32,095 nt of DNA, taken from NCBI GenBank assembly GCA_002687495.1, contig NZAJ01000007.1:33219-65313 (forward strand), written 5' to 3'. Source of the stretch: Micavibrio sp. Its GTDB lineage: Bacteria > Pseudomonadota > Alphaproteobacteria > Micavibrionales > Micavibrionaceae. Numbering within the stretch: position 1 is the stretch's first letter; each line of letters opens with the position of its first letter. The position numbers and the translations under genes were made by a program. This document shows, piece after piece, positions 1 to 8,285 of this stretch. Below the pieces are notes generated by a model. It was not told the origin of the DNA. It saw nothing but the letters and a program-made list of their open reading frames with translations, and searched no databases.

Positions 1-1065
1 TTTTATAACTTCGACACTATTACTTATGATTATTACCGCGATAATAACGTGGATTTAGAAGCGTTTCTCTCTGGTGAATATGATGTGCGCCTCGAGAACA
101 TGGCTAAGCTTTGGGAGACAGCCTATAACGCCCCGAGCATCAAAAATGGCCAGATCATTAAAGAAGAGATCGCGCATAACCGCCCTGCTGGCATGCAAGC
201 CTTTATCTATAATATACGCCGCGAGGTTTTTCAGGATGAAGCAGTGCGCGAAGCTTTGAGCTATGCATTTGATTTTGAATGGTCTAATGCGCAATTCGCT
301 TATGGTGAGTATATTCGTACCGATAGTTATTTTGAGAATTCCGAACTTAGCGCCTCTGGACTACCTGAGGGAGAAGAGCTGGAGCTTTTAAAACGCCTAC
401 AGGCTGAGTATCCTCAAGCGATCCCTGAGAGCGTTTTCACGCAAAGCTATGTCGTGCCTAAAAGTAACGGCAAAGGCGGCAATAGAGCCAATTTAAAAAC
501 AGCGCAAAAGCTTTTAGATGATGCAGGCTATAAGCTTGGCAATGATGGTGTGCGCGCAAAAGATGGCGTGCGCTTGGAGTTCGAAATCCTAGATTCTAAT
601 CCGCAATTTGAACGCTGGGTTTTGCCTTTCGTGAAAAATCTTGAGCGCATTGGAGTGAAAGCTAATTTCAGAGTGGTTGATACAGCGCAATTCCAAAACC
701 GTGTGACAGAATATGATTTTGATATGGTTATTGGTGGCTTTGGTCAATCGGATTCCCCAGGCAATGAGCAACGTGATTTCTGGGGCAGTGAAAAAGCAGA
801 TATCCCAGGATCACGCAATTATATAGGCATTAAAAACCCAGCGATTGATCAACTGATTGAGGAGCTTATTCAAGCAAAGAGCCGTGAGGATTTGATCATT
901 CACTGCCGAGCACTGGACCGCATATTACTACAGGGTCATTACGTGATACCGATGTGGCATTATAATAAGTGGCGCATAGCTTACTGGTCACATATACAAA
1001 GACCAGAAACGCTATCTGGTATTAGTCCACTTATTACAGATACCTGGTGGGCTGAAGCGCCTTAA
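1..1065 (+). CDS. yejA: YejA-like peptide ABC transporter substrate-binding protein, 3' part
   Basis: This is the C-terminal part of a family 5 (oligopeptide/microcin C type) extracellular solute-binding protein; its 5' end lies outside the window. The frame is open from base 1 (FYNFDTITYDYYRDNN...), so the GTG at 49 is internal and not a start. The segment ITYDYYRDNNVDLEAFLSGEYD, and the C-terminal MWHYNKWRIAYW followed by a WW pair near the end, are typical of YejA homologues. The protein would bind peptides in the periplasm and deliver them to the YejB-YejE permease. Here yejB is not next in line: kdsB follows after 38 bases and yejB lies about 4 kb further on. Assignment to the YejA group is from remembered family sequence, so the exact substrate is uncertain. 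Confidence 0.85.
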   Translation, partial: FYNFDTITYDYYRDNNVDLEAFLSGEYDVRLENMAKLWETAYNAPSIKNGQIIKEEIAHNRPAGMQAFIYNIRREVFQDEAVREALSYAFDFEWSNAQFAYGEYIRTDSYFENSELSASGLPEGEELELLKRLQAEYPQAIPESVFTQSYVVPKSNGKGGNRANLKTAQKLLDDAGYKLGNDGVRAKDGVRLEFEILDSNPQFERWVLPFVKNLERIGVKANFRVVDTAQFQNRVTEYDFDMVIGGFGQSDSPGNEQRDFWGSEKADIPGSRNYIGIKNPAIDQLIEELIQAKSREDLIIHCRALDRILLQGHYVIPMWHYNKWRIAYWSHIQRPETLSGISPLITDTWWAEAP

Positions 1066-1103
1066 AAGAAAAACGTATTTTTGAGTAAAGAAAGAATAAG
1101 ACT

Positions 1104-1946
1104 ATGAAGATTGCTATTGCTATCCCGGCGCGTTATGCCTCTAAGCGCTTTCCTGGTAAGCCCTTAGTTGAAATTGACGGGCAAAGCATGCTGAGCCGTG
1201 TTGTTAAGCTGGCTCGGAAAGTTGCAAAGCCTTTTGAGGATATCGATATCTTTGTCGCGACAGAGGATGAGCGTATCGCAGAGCATGCTCAGAAAATTGG
1301 CGTAGAATGCGTCATGACTTCAGATCTTTGCGAAAGCGGCTCAGACCGCACATTAGAAGCGATCAAAGTGCGCGAGGATAACGGCATAGAGCCACCTGAC
1401 TATGTTATCAATCTGCAAGGGGATGCGCCTTTTACACCGCCAAATGTTTTAAAGGCGATGATTAAAGCCATTGAGGAAAACCCGCATGCGCAAGTTCTCA
1501 CCCCTGTTCATCGTTTGAGCTGGAATGATCTGGACCGCTTACGAGAGAGCAAAAAAGATACCCCCTTCAGCGGCACGACAGCGATCGTGAATAATGAAGG
1601 CTATGCGATGTGGTTTTCAAAAAACATTATCCCTGCCATCCGTAAAGAAGCCTCACTGCGCGAGAAAAGCTCGATCTCCCCTGTATATCAGCATATGGGG
1701 CTTTACGGTTTTCAGCTTAAATTCTTAAAGCATTTCTGTGCGTGTTTACCTGGCACCTATGAGCAGCTTGAGGGCTTAGAGCAATTACGAATGCTAGAAA
1801 ACGGGATTAAAATTACGGCTGTTGAGATTGACGATATCAAAGAAGGTGTTATCCAATCTGGTATTGATACGCCAGAGGATGTGGCACGTGTTGAGCGCTT
1901 ACTGGCCTCTCAAAAGCAGAAAAAACAAGAGAAAAAGGCCTCCTAA
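1104..1946 (+). CDS. kdsB: 3-deoxy-manno-octulosonate cytidylyltransferase (CMP-KDO synthetase)
   Basis: The enzyme couples CTP and KDO to give CMP-KDO for the lipopolysaccharide inner core, in the cytosol. Visible motifs are the N-terminal nucleotide-binding IPARYASKRFPGKPL (residues 7-21), SGSDRTLEA (about 78-86), NLQGDAPF (103-110), HMGLYGF, LEQLRMLENG and the C-terminal IDTPEDVARV. At 280 residues it is longer than the usual 245-260, with a lysine-rich tail (KQKKQEKK) and extra residues before HMGLYGF. The usual QGDEP reads QGDAP here, so it is a divergent member, and a related CMP-sugar synthetase cannot be excluded. It follows the yejA-like gene by 38 bases, and the next gene starts 3 bases after its stop, suggesting co-transcription. 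Confidence 0.82.
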   Translation: MKIAIAIPARYASKRFPGKPLVEIDGQSMLSRVVKLARKVAKPFEDIDIFVATEDERIAEHAQKIGVECVMTSDLCESGSDRTLEAIKVREDNGIEPPDYVINLQGDAPFTPPNVLKAMIKAIEENPHAQVLTPVHRLSWNDLDRLRESKKDTPFSGTTAIVNNEGYAMWFSKNIIPAIRKEASLREKSSISPVYQHMGLYGFQLKFLKHFCACLPGTYEQLEGLEQLRMLENGIKITAVEIDDIKEGVIQSGIDTPEDVARVERLLASQKQKKQEKKAS

Positions 1947-1949
1947 GCC

Positions 1950-2567
1950 ATGACACGATTAATTATTGCACGCCATGGCAACACCTTTGATCCACAGCAA
2001 ACCCCTACCCGTGTTGGCGCACGCACTGACTTGCCTCTTGTTGAAAAGGGCCGCGCTCAAGCTGAAGCGATTGGACAATATTTGAAAGCGAACCAGCTTA
2101 TTCCTGATGTGATTTATAGTTCGCATCTACAGCGCACCATTGAGACAGCGAAAATTGCCGTAAAGGCGAGCGGTGTTTCAAACCCTGTTTATCAGCTCGA
2201 TATTTTTAATGAGATTGATTACGGCCCTGATGAGAATAAAACCGAAGAGCAGGTTATAGCGCGCATTGGTAAAGAGGCGATTGAAAAATGGGATAAGGAT
2301 GCGGATGTCCCTGAAGGCTGGCTGGTTGATCCAGATGAAATCATTAAAAACTGGATTGATTTTGCCGAGCAAATTCGAGCGCATGATGATAATGAGACCG
2401 TGCTTGTTGTTACATCTAATGGCACAGCCCGCTTTGCGCCCTATATCACTGGCGATTATGAAGGATTTAGCAAGGAGCATTCTATCAAGCTTTCCACTGG
2501 CGCTTTAGGGATATTAAATTTCATTGATGATAAATGGCAGATTCAGGACTGGAATTTAAGACTATAA
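1950..2567 (+). CDS. Histidine phosphatase superfamily protein with altered second histidine
   Basis: This is a phosphoglycerate-mutase-like (histidine phosphatase) protein of 205 residues. The N-terminal RHGNT (residues 8-12) carries the phospho-accepting His9. Arg62 in the LQRTIETA motif and the acidic Glu89 in FNEIDYG are in their expected places. The second catalytic histidine, normally in a (T/V)SHG motif, is replaced: the protein reads VVTSNGTARF with Asn157. The protein may therefore be a subfamily with altered chemistry or a binding role. It starts 3 bases after the kdsB stop, so it is probably translated from the same message. A link to sugar-phosphate or envelope metabolism is inferred from position only; the substrate is unknown. 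Confidence 0.8.
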   Translation: MTRLIIARHGNTFDPQQTPTRVGARTDLPLVEKGRAQAEAIGQYLKANQLIPDVIYSSHLQRTIETAKIAVKASGVSNPVYQLDIFNEIDYGPDENKTEEQVIARIGKEAIEKWDKDADVPEGWLVDPDEIIKNWIDFAEQIRAHDDNETVLVVTSNGTARFAPYITGDYEGFSKEHSIKLSTGALGILNFIDDKWQIQDWNLRL

Positions 2568-2589
2568 ATCAATAACTTATCACTTTTAT

Positions 2590-2618
2590 TTGTCATAATT
2601 GCACATTCACTGTACAAT
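2590..2618 (+). promoter_or_regulatory. Sigma-70-type promoter for the TPR gene
   Basis: TTGTCA (2590-2595), a 17-base spacer and TACAAT (2613-2618) make a near-consensus promoter 46 bases upstream of the TPR gene start. It separates that gene from the kdsB unit. Confidence 0.6.
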
Positions 2619-2663
2619 CACTACCATAAGTTAATAAATTATTAGTGTTTTGCGTGGGGTTTT

Positions 2664-3458
2664 ATGAGTTTAGAGTTAAGTGGACAGGTGTATCCAGATA
2701 CAAATATTGGTTACGTTTTAAGTGATGTTTTTGAGGAAGTGAAAGGTCAGATACATAGCGAATATGTACCAAACCTGCTTTTGAAACGCCGCATTGAGGG
2801 GCATACATGCTCTATTGCGCCACATAACGAAAGTGTTGAGACGACAGATAATGAGCAGCTCAACTTGCTGCTTTTCACAAAAGATGAAAGTGATTTTGTA
2901 ACGACGCGTTATATATCACCGGAAAGCGAGTATGGACTTGCTATTCTCTCAGAAAATTTTGATGAAGCACTTGCAATCGCAGATGATAATTTGCGCGCCA
3001 ATCCTAATGATTTCAATGCACTCTATGATAAAGCTTATGCCAATGACGCCTTGGGCAAGCATGAGGAATCACTGAGGCTATATCAGCTCTGCACAAAGCT
3101 AGATGCGAATAGCGCTGTTGCGCATAGATCTATTGCACATTCACTGGCTATGTTGGGCCGCGATGAAGAAGCGCAGGCTAGTTTTGATAAAGCGGCGGAG
3201 CTGTCTGGTGATGTTATTGATCAGTATAATTTATATAGAGTTCATATGCATAATGAGAATGATGAAAAAGCGTTTGAGTTTTTTGAGCGTGCAGTTGGTG
3301 GCTCACCCCGCTCATGGGAGGGTTTAGTTTTCCAAGACCATATCAAGGATGCTATGAGTGTTAACCCATTAAAGCAGGAGCCTGCAAAAACGCCAGCGGC
3401 AAATGATGCTGATAACTTCAGCAAGATTACTTGCCCAAGCTCAATAGCATTGCACTAG
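2664..3458 (+). CDS. TPR-repeat protein of unknown function
   Basis: The protein has 264 residues and no signal peptide or membrane segment. Residues from about 90 to 215 form three to four tetratricopeptide repeats, seen as the recurrent spacing in YGLAILSENFDEALAIADDNL, ALYDKAYANDALGKHEESLRL, AHRSIAHSLAMLGRDEEAQAS and the degenerate HNENDEKAFEFFERAV. The N-terminal 90 residues do not match anything I recognise. TPR arrays hold protein partners, so a scaffold role is likely but the partner is unknown. The ATG is preceded by GTGGGG at a short distance and by a good promoter. slyX follows after 28 bases. Confidence 0.75.
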   Translation: MSLELSGQVYPDTNIGYVLSDVFEEVKGQIHSEYVPNLLLKRRIEGHTCSIAPHNESVETTDNEQLNLLLFTKDESDFVTTRYISPESEYGLAILSENFDEALAIADDNLRANPNDFNALYDKAYANDALGKHEESLRLYQLCTKLDANSAVAHRSIAHSLAMLGRDEEAQASFDKAAELSGDVIDQYNLYRVHMHNENDEKAFEFFERAVGGSPRSWEGLVFQDHIKDAMSVNPLKQEPAKTPAANDADNFSKITCPSSIALH

Positions 3459-3486
3459 AGAAGCAAATAGCTTACATAGTGCTTTT

Positions 3487-3735
3487 ATGAGCAATGAAAA
3501 TTACCGCATAACCGCCATGGAAGAAAAGCTCGCGCATTTGGAAAAGATGTGTGAAGAGCTTAGCGATCTCGCTAATGAGCAAGGCACTATGATTGGCTAT
3601 CTCAAGGCCAAACTTAATGTCGCGCATTCTAAACTTGAAGCTTTAGAGCAAGATGTTCACTCACAATCTGGCGATAACGATCAAGGATTATCGGTTAGCG
3701 AAATCGCAGCGCGCGATAAACCACCACATTATTAA
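3487..3735 (+). CDS. slyX: SlyX family coiled-coil protein
   Basis: This small 82-residue protein has a leucine/glutamate-rich coiled coil at about residues 10-56 (EEKLAHLEKMCEELSDLANE, then a second helix from YLKAKLNV). It ends in KPPHY, the characteristic C-terminus of SlyX proteins. SlyX is a widely conserved small proteobacterial protein with no established biochemical role. It lies 28 bases after the TPR gene in the same orientation and converges with the chemoreceptor gene, whose stop is 9 bases away. The assignment rests on length, coiled coil and the PPHY end. Confidence 0.8.
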   Translation: MSNENYRITAMEEKLAHLEKMCEELSDLANEQGTMIGYLKAKLNVAHSKLEALEQDVHSQSGDNDQGLSVSEIAARDKPPHY

Positions 3736-3744
3736 TCCGTCATC

Positions 3745-5022
3745 TTAATTGCGGATATCAGAGAGGAATTTTTCAACCTCTTGTTTGAGATGCTGTGCTT
3801 TTTCCGAAAGTGATGATGAAATATCACCTAAACGGTCAGATTCATCATTTGTTGCATTAGCACTATTATAAACACTTTCCGCTGAACCCATTACATTTTG
3901 AACGCCTTGCGCTGCATTTTGCGCGCCACCTGCGATCTCTTGTGTTGCTGCACCCTGTTCATTCATGGCTTCGGAAACACTAAGAAGCATTTGCGCCATA
4001 TCATTTATGATCGCTTCAATCTCCTCTATTACGAGGACTGTAGAGCCCACAGACGATTTCACGGATTCCACTTGCTCACTGATCTCGGCTGTTGCCTCTG
4101 CTGTCTGTGAAGCGAGTGATTTTACTTCATGTGCGACAACGCTAAAACTTTTGCCAGCCTCGCCTGCGCGCACAGCTTCAATAGTTGCGTTGAGTGCAAG
4201 CATATTCGTTTGACCTGCAATATCATTAATCAGCTCAATCACGCCATTAATGCGTTCTGCTGATTCTTGTAATGCCGTGATCGCGCTTGTTGCTTCACGA
4301 GATTTTTCTACTGCGCGGCTAGAAACCTCGCTTGAGCGGGCAATTTGCTGTGTCACGCCATTAATCGAAATTGAGAGTTGTTCCGCTGAATTTGCTACAG
4401 AGTTCGTATTATCTGCAGAATGTTCTGCACTGGTTTTTAATGTATCAGAGTGCTGTAAGCTTGTTTGCGCCACACCGCCTAGTGTATTGGCTGCGGATGA
4501 GAGGTTAGAGACGGAACCTTGCAAATCGGCTAAGAAATCCTTTATGCGCGCATCAAATATATTAATGCCGCTTTCAAGCTTATCAGCACGCGCAGCGCGG
4601 CAAGCATCTTCCTCTCGTTGTTTAACATGCAACCTTTCATTTTCTGCAAGTTTTTGCACAAAGGTTTGCAAAGTGCGCGCCATATCGCCGAACTCATCAT
4701 GTCTTTCCACATAAGGAATATCGGTTTCCAAATCTCCAGCAGAGACTGTTTTCATTGCTTGCGTTAGCTTCCAGATTGGCCTGGCAACACGACGCAGGAC
4801 AATAACAAGCGCAAAGATTACTACAAATGTTGACACAACACCTAAACCAATTGAGCCATAAAGCTCATATAACGCCATATGCGAGGCGGTTGATTGATAA
4901 TCTTTCCATGCTAAAAGCATAAGCATAGCATTGGCTAATGTGCCCATAAACGCCAACATCACAACAATGAGAATAATGAGATCGCGAACTTTAAGATTTA
5001 TACCGAGCATCTTTTTCGACAT
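3745..5022 (-). CDS. Methyl-accepting chemotaxis protein with almost no periplasmic domain
   Basis: This is a 425-residue chemoreceptor-type signal transducer. Two membrane helices (about 14-38 and 55-77) are separated by only about 16 residues, so there is no room for a normal periplasmic sensing domain. A HAMP linker follows (about 78-130), then the long cytoplasmic four-helix hairpin. The kinase-contacting tip reads [20 protein letters not shown] (268-287), followed by [10 protein letters not shown]. It would signal to CheA/CheW or a similar system; none of those genes is in this window. Sensing probably concerns the membrane or an intracellular cue, which is inference. The ATG is supported by AAGGCGG about 9 bases upstream. 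It is transcribed divergently from yejB. Confidence 0.9.
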   Translation of the reverse strand: MSKKMLGINLKVRDLIILIVVMLAFMGTLANAMLMLLAWKDYQSTASHMALYELYGSIGLGVVSTFVVIFALVIVLRRVARPIWKLTQAMKTVSAGDLETDIPYVERHDEFGDMARTLQTFVQKLAENERLHVKQREEDACRAARADKLESGINIFDARIKDFLADLQGSVSNLSSAANTLGGVAQTSLQHSDTLKTSAEHSADNTNSVANSAEQLSISINGVTQQIARSSEVSSRAVEKSREATSAITALQESAERINGVIELINDIAGQTNMLALNATIEAVRAGEAGKSFSVVAHEVKSLASQTAEATAEISEQVESVKSSVGSTVLVIEEIEAIINDMAQMLLSVSEAMNEQGAATQEIAGGAQNAAQGVQNVMGSAESVYNSANATNDESDRLGDISSSLSEKAQHLKQEVEKFLSDIRN

Positions 5023-5159
5023 GCGTTTTTACCGCCTTCATAGTTTTTTATTAAGGATGTTAACGCAGTAAAACTGATTCTATCAGAGATGGGGGTGAAT
5101 ATCAGCAATTTAAAAAATGGGGCTGCACAGGCTGTGTTTAAGGCGCTATTGTAGTTTTT

Positions 5160-6263
5160 ATGGCGATATATATCTTTAAAAGACTGCTTCTTATGCTTCC
5201 GACATTGCTCGGGATTTTACTGCTGAGCTTTGTCATTATCCAGTTTGTACCGGGCGGGCCTGTTGAGCGCATGATTGCTCAGCTTCAAGGTCATGGAACT
5301 GAGGCGACGGCACGCTTTGGGGGCGGCGCTGGCGGTGATGCTGGCGCATCAATGGGCGGCGGCGCGGCGGGCAGCGCGTCAAAATATCGCGGTGCGCAAG
5401 GCTTAGACCCAGAGTTCATAGCAGAGTTAGAAGCGCTTTATGGTTTTGATAAGCCTGCATATGAGCGCTTTTGGATTATGCTGAAAAATTATGCGAGCTT
5501 TGATCTCGGCACGAGCTATTATCGTGATATTGGCGTCGCAGAGCTTGTAATTGAAAAAATGCCGGTATCGATTTCTTTAGGGCTATGGTCGACATTGATT
5601 ATCTATCTTATATCCATCCCGCTGGGCATTAAAAAAGCTGTTAGGGATGGTAGCGCTTTTGACGTCTGGACAAGCGCCGCTGTATTTATTGGCTATGCGA
5701 TCCCCTCTTTCATGTTCGCGATTTTATTGATCGTACTTTTCGCAGGGGGGCGTTACCTCGACCTATTCCCTTTACGTGGCCTTATTTCAGATAATTGGCA
5801 GGATATGAGTTTCATCGAGCTCGCACTGGATTATATGTGGCATATGGTTTTGCCAGTCGCTGCGATGGTGATTTCCGGCTTCGCCTCATTAACCTTGCTC
5901 ACCAAGAATTCATTTTTAGATGAGATTGGAAAGCAATATGTATTAACCGCAAAAGCCAAAGGCCTTGGCGAGCGTCAAGTTTTATATGGGCATGTCTTTA
6001 GAAATGCTATGATCATTGTGATTGCGGGCTTCCCTGCCGCTTTCGTGCATATCTTTTTTACAGGCTCGCTGCTTATTGAGGTTATCTTCTCGCTCGATGG
6101 GCTAGGCTTATTGAGTTATGAAAGCGTGATTAACCGCGATTACCCCGTTGTTTTAGGCACGCTTTATATCTTTGCCCTCATCAGCCTTGTCATGCATCTT
6201 ATCCGTGATTTGGTTTATGTGATGGTTGATCCTCGCATTGATTTTTCATCAAGGGGGGCGTAA
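5160..6263 (+). CDS. yejB: YejB-like peptide ABC transporter permease
   Basis: This is an inner-membrane permease of the peptide/microcin C importer type (BPD_transp_1, DppB-like). The N-terminus is diagnostic: a first membrane helix (IYIFKRLLLMLPTLLGILLL) followed by PGGPVERMIAQLQ. A glycine/alanine-rich stretch (about residues 46-75) and a short periplasmic domain precede the membrane core. The cytoplasmic EAA-type loop, AKGLGERQVLYGHVFRNA, which docks on the ATPase, lies near residues 264-281. The length, 367 residues, is normal for YejB. yejE begins 6 bases after the stop, so the two form a transcription unit. No strong ribosome-binding site precedes the ATG. Confidence 0.92.
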   Translation: MAIYIFKRLLLMLPTLLGILLLSFVIIQFVPGGPVERMIAQLQGHGTEATARFGGGAGGDAGASMGGGAAGSASKYRGAQGLDPEFIAELEALYGFDKPAYERFWIMLKNYASFDLGTSYYRDIGVAELVIEKMPVSISLGLWSTLIIYLISIPLGIKKAVRDGSAFDVWTSAAVFIGYAIPSFMFAILLIVLFAGGRYLDLFPLRGLISDNWQDMSFIELALDYMWHMVLPVAAMVISGFASLTLLTKNSFLDEIGKQYVLTAKAKGLGERQVLYGHVFRNAMIIVIAGFPAAFVHIFFTGSLLIEVIFSLDGLGLLSYESVINRDYPVVLGTLYIFALISLVMHLIRDLVYVMVDPRIDFSSRGA

Positions 6264-6268
6264 TCGAT

Positions 6269-7300
6269 ATGGCATTTTCTCCGATCACACAGCGCCGCTT
6301 CGCACAGTTTAAAGCCAATAAAAGAGGCTATTGGAGCTTATGGCTTTTTATGCTGCTTTTCGTTTTAACGCTTGGAGCAGAGCTTATCGCTAATGACAAG
6401 CCGATCTTGATCTCTTTTAAAGATCATTATTACTTTCCTGTCTTCAAAGCCTATCCTGAAACAGTCTTTGCCGGTGAAGATGGTTTTGAAACCGAGACCG
6501 AATATCGCGATGAATTTGTCGCAGATATCATCAATGAGCATGGCTGGATGCTCTGGCCGCCGATACGTTTTTCTTATGATACAATCAACTATGATTTAAG
6601 CGCCCCTGCCCCAACCTCTCCTGATGGCACAAACTGGCTCGGCACGGATGATCAGGGCCGTGATGTCATGGCACGCGTTATCTATGGTTTTCGTATCTCT
6701 GTCCTTTTTGGTTTGAGTCTTACCTTTATTAGCTCTCTGATAGGGGTTGCGGCTGGTGCGGCGCAAGGCTATTACGGCGGCAAGCTTGATCTTGTCATGC
6801 AGCGCATTATCGAGGTTTGGGCTTCTATGCCATCGCTTTATATCCTCATCATCTTCTCTTCTATTTTTATTCCGGGCTTTTGGACATTGCTTGCGATCTT
6901 ATTGCTGTTTAGCTGGGTCAGCCTTGTTGATGTGGTACGCGCAGAATTTCTGCGTGCACGTAATTTTGACTATGTCCGCGCTGCGCATGCTTTAGGCGTA
7001 TCAAACCTCACCATCATTCGCCGTCATGTGCTGCCTAATGCGATGGTGGCGACAATCACATATATGCCGTTCATTTTAACAGGCTCAATCACGGCTCTAA
7101 CATCGCTTGATTTCTTAGGGCTTGGTTTGCCGCCAGGTAGCCCCTCTTTAGGGGAGTTACTCGCGCAAGGGAAGAATAACCTCCATGCGCCGTGGCTTGG
7201 CTTTACTGCTTTCGCTTCACTGGCTCTTATGCTCAGCCTATTAACCTTTATTGGTGAGGCTGTGCGCGATGCTTTTGATCCGCGTAAAACGGCACTTTAA
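6269..7300 (+). CDS. yejE: YejE-like peptide ABC transporter permease
   Basis: This is the second permease of the Yej-type importer, 343 residues, DppC-like. The N-terminus has a cytoplasmic stretch rich in basic residues (QRRFAQFKANKRGYWSLW), then the first membrane helix. A periplasmic insert of about 80 residues contains the WPPIRFSYDTIN segment common in YejE. Then comes NWLGTDDQGRDVMARVIYG, the typical entry to the permease core. The EAA loop YVRAAHALGVSNLTIIRRHV lies at about 233-252 and contacts the ATPase. Six bases separate it from yejB. The expected partner ATPase, yejF, is encoded more than 2.5 kb away on the other strand. Confidence 0.92.
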   Translation: MAFSPITQRRFAQFKANKRGYWSLWLFMLLFVLTLGAELIANDKPILISFKDHYYFPVFKAYPETVFAGEDGFETETEYRDEFVADIINEHGWMLWPPIRFSYDTINYDLSAPAPTSPDGTNWLGTDDQGRDVMARVIYGFRISVLFGLSLTFISSLIGVAAGAAQGYYGGKLDLVMQRIIEVWASMPSLYILIIFSSIFIPGFWTLLAILLLFSWVSLVDVVRAEFLRARNFDYVRAAHALGVSNLTIIRRHVLPNAMVATITYMPFILTGSITALTSLDFLGLGLPPGSPSLGELLAQGKNNLHAPWLGFTAFASLALMLSLLTFIGEAVRDAFDPRKTAL

Positions 7301-7325
7301 ATGACATCATAATGCACCCCAACTT

Positions 7326-7354
7326 TTGACATAACACTAAACACTATGTTAACA
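7326..7354 (+). promoter_or_regulatory. Weak candidate promoter upstream of the 287-aa gene
   Basis: TTGACA (7326-7331) is followed after 17 bases by TTAACA (7349-7354). The -35 is perfect but the -10 is poor, so this is only a candidate. Confidence 0.3.
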
Positions 7355-7388
7355 CTTTAAAATCTATGATCAAATTGGATTTTAAATA

Positions 7389-8252
7389 ATGATTAAAAAA
7401 CATTCTGATTTAAAGCTTGAAGCCTTTCTAAGTAAAACTGACAGAGACTTTAAAATTTCTGAACTGCTATATAAGCTTCACTCCCCTGCTATGCCGCATA
7501 AGCGAGAAATCAGTGACCCGCCATATTCTGAACAGCTTAAAGTTTTGTCGTTTCATGAGGTGAAACGTAAATATAAAGCTACTTTTAATGAGCTGTCCGC
7601 ACAAAATTGCTTTGCTCTTGTAACTTATAGAGGAAACCCCTTAGGCTTAATGATTCCAATACATTGGATCCCTCAGCTAAAAAAAAGACTTTCTCTTTCG
7701 AATGTAATAAGTACACCGGTTAAAGAGATGAATAGATCTGGCCATAAGAGCTTTATTCAACTGGATATGGCGGATATTCTTATTCGGTATCTGAACAAGA
7801 AAGCAGTTGGCGCCCTTCTTTCACACAGGCATTTAAAAGACGTTTTAGAATATGCCAAAGACATGCCCCAGCAAAATGCGGCTGATACAAACAGTCATGT
7901 TCTCGCTATATCTGAGTCTTCTTTGCATAGCCTGATCATTGCTGTATTCAATTTTAACGCTATGCCATACACAAACAGAGATATCCCAACTATCCATAGG
8001 ATTACAAAAATAAATACAGAAGATATTATTCTTACAAATCAACCGCACATAATAGATGCACTTATTTCCAAGCAAGACATTGTCAATCTTAGACGTGTAA
8101 ATCATAAAAGTGAGAAATTCAAATCAAGCATATATGCCGCATACACACGAGCTATAGATGCAAATGAAGCAACGGTTTTCAGAACAAAAAGTGATTATTT
8201 AGCAATGGTTACTGATACTATTTCAAACATGCTTACTTTGGAAAATAAATAA
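7389..8252 (+). CDS. Unknown protein with a Phd/YefM-like segment
   Basis: This 287-residue protein is not recognised as a whole. Residues 52-91 (VLSFHEVKRKYKATFNELSA then CFALVTYRGNPLGLMIPI) have the strand-helix-strand pattern of the Phd/YefM antitoxin fold, in which a short helix is followed by a strand ending in a small-residue turn and a hydrophobic run. The remainder is mixed alpha/beta, with no signal peptide or membrane helix. It is more AT-rich than the flanking yej genes and is rich in Lys, Asn and Ile, which could mean recent arrival. No toxin-like gene is adjacent, so a toxin-antitoxin role is not supported; the segment may simply be a DNA-binding or dimerisation module. Confidence 0.6.
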   Translation: MIKKHSDLKLEAFLSKTDRDFKISELLYKLHSPAMPHKREISDPPYSEQLKVLSFHEVKRKYKATFNELSAQNCFALVTYRGNPLGLMIPIHWIPQLKKRLSLSNVISTPVKEMNRSGHKSFIQLDMADILIRYLNKKAVGALLSHRHLKDVLEYAKDMPQQNAADTNSHVLAISESSLHSLIIAVFNFNAMPYTNRDIPTIHRITKINTEDIILTNQPHIIDALISKQDIVNLRRVNHKSEKFKSSIYAAYTRAIDANEATVFRTKSDYLAMVTDTISNMLTLENK

Positions 8253-8285
8253 GCATTATAGCTATACTGATTTTATATTGCTGTT

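Noticed and set aside
4250-4714. 154-codon open frame antisense to the chemoreceptor
   Set aside because: It is a shadow of the repetitive Ala/Ser-rich chemoreceptor coding sequence; the - strand protein has clear family motifs.
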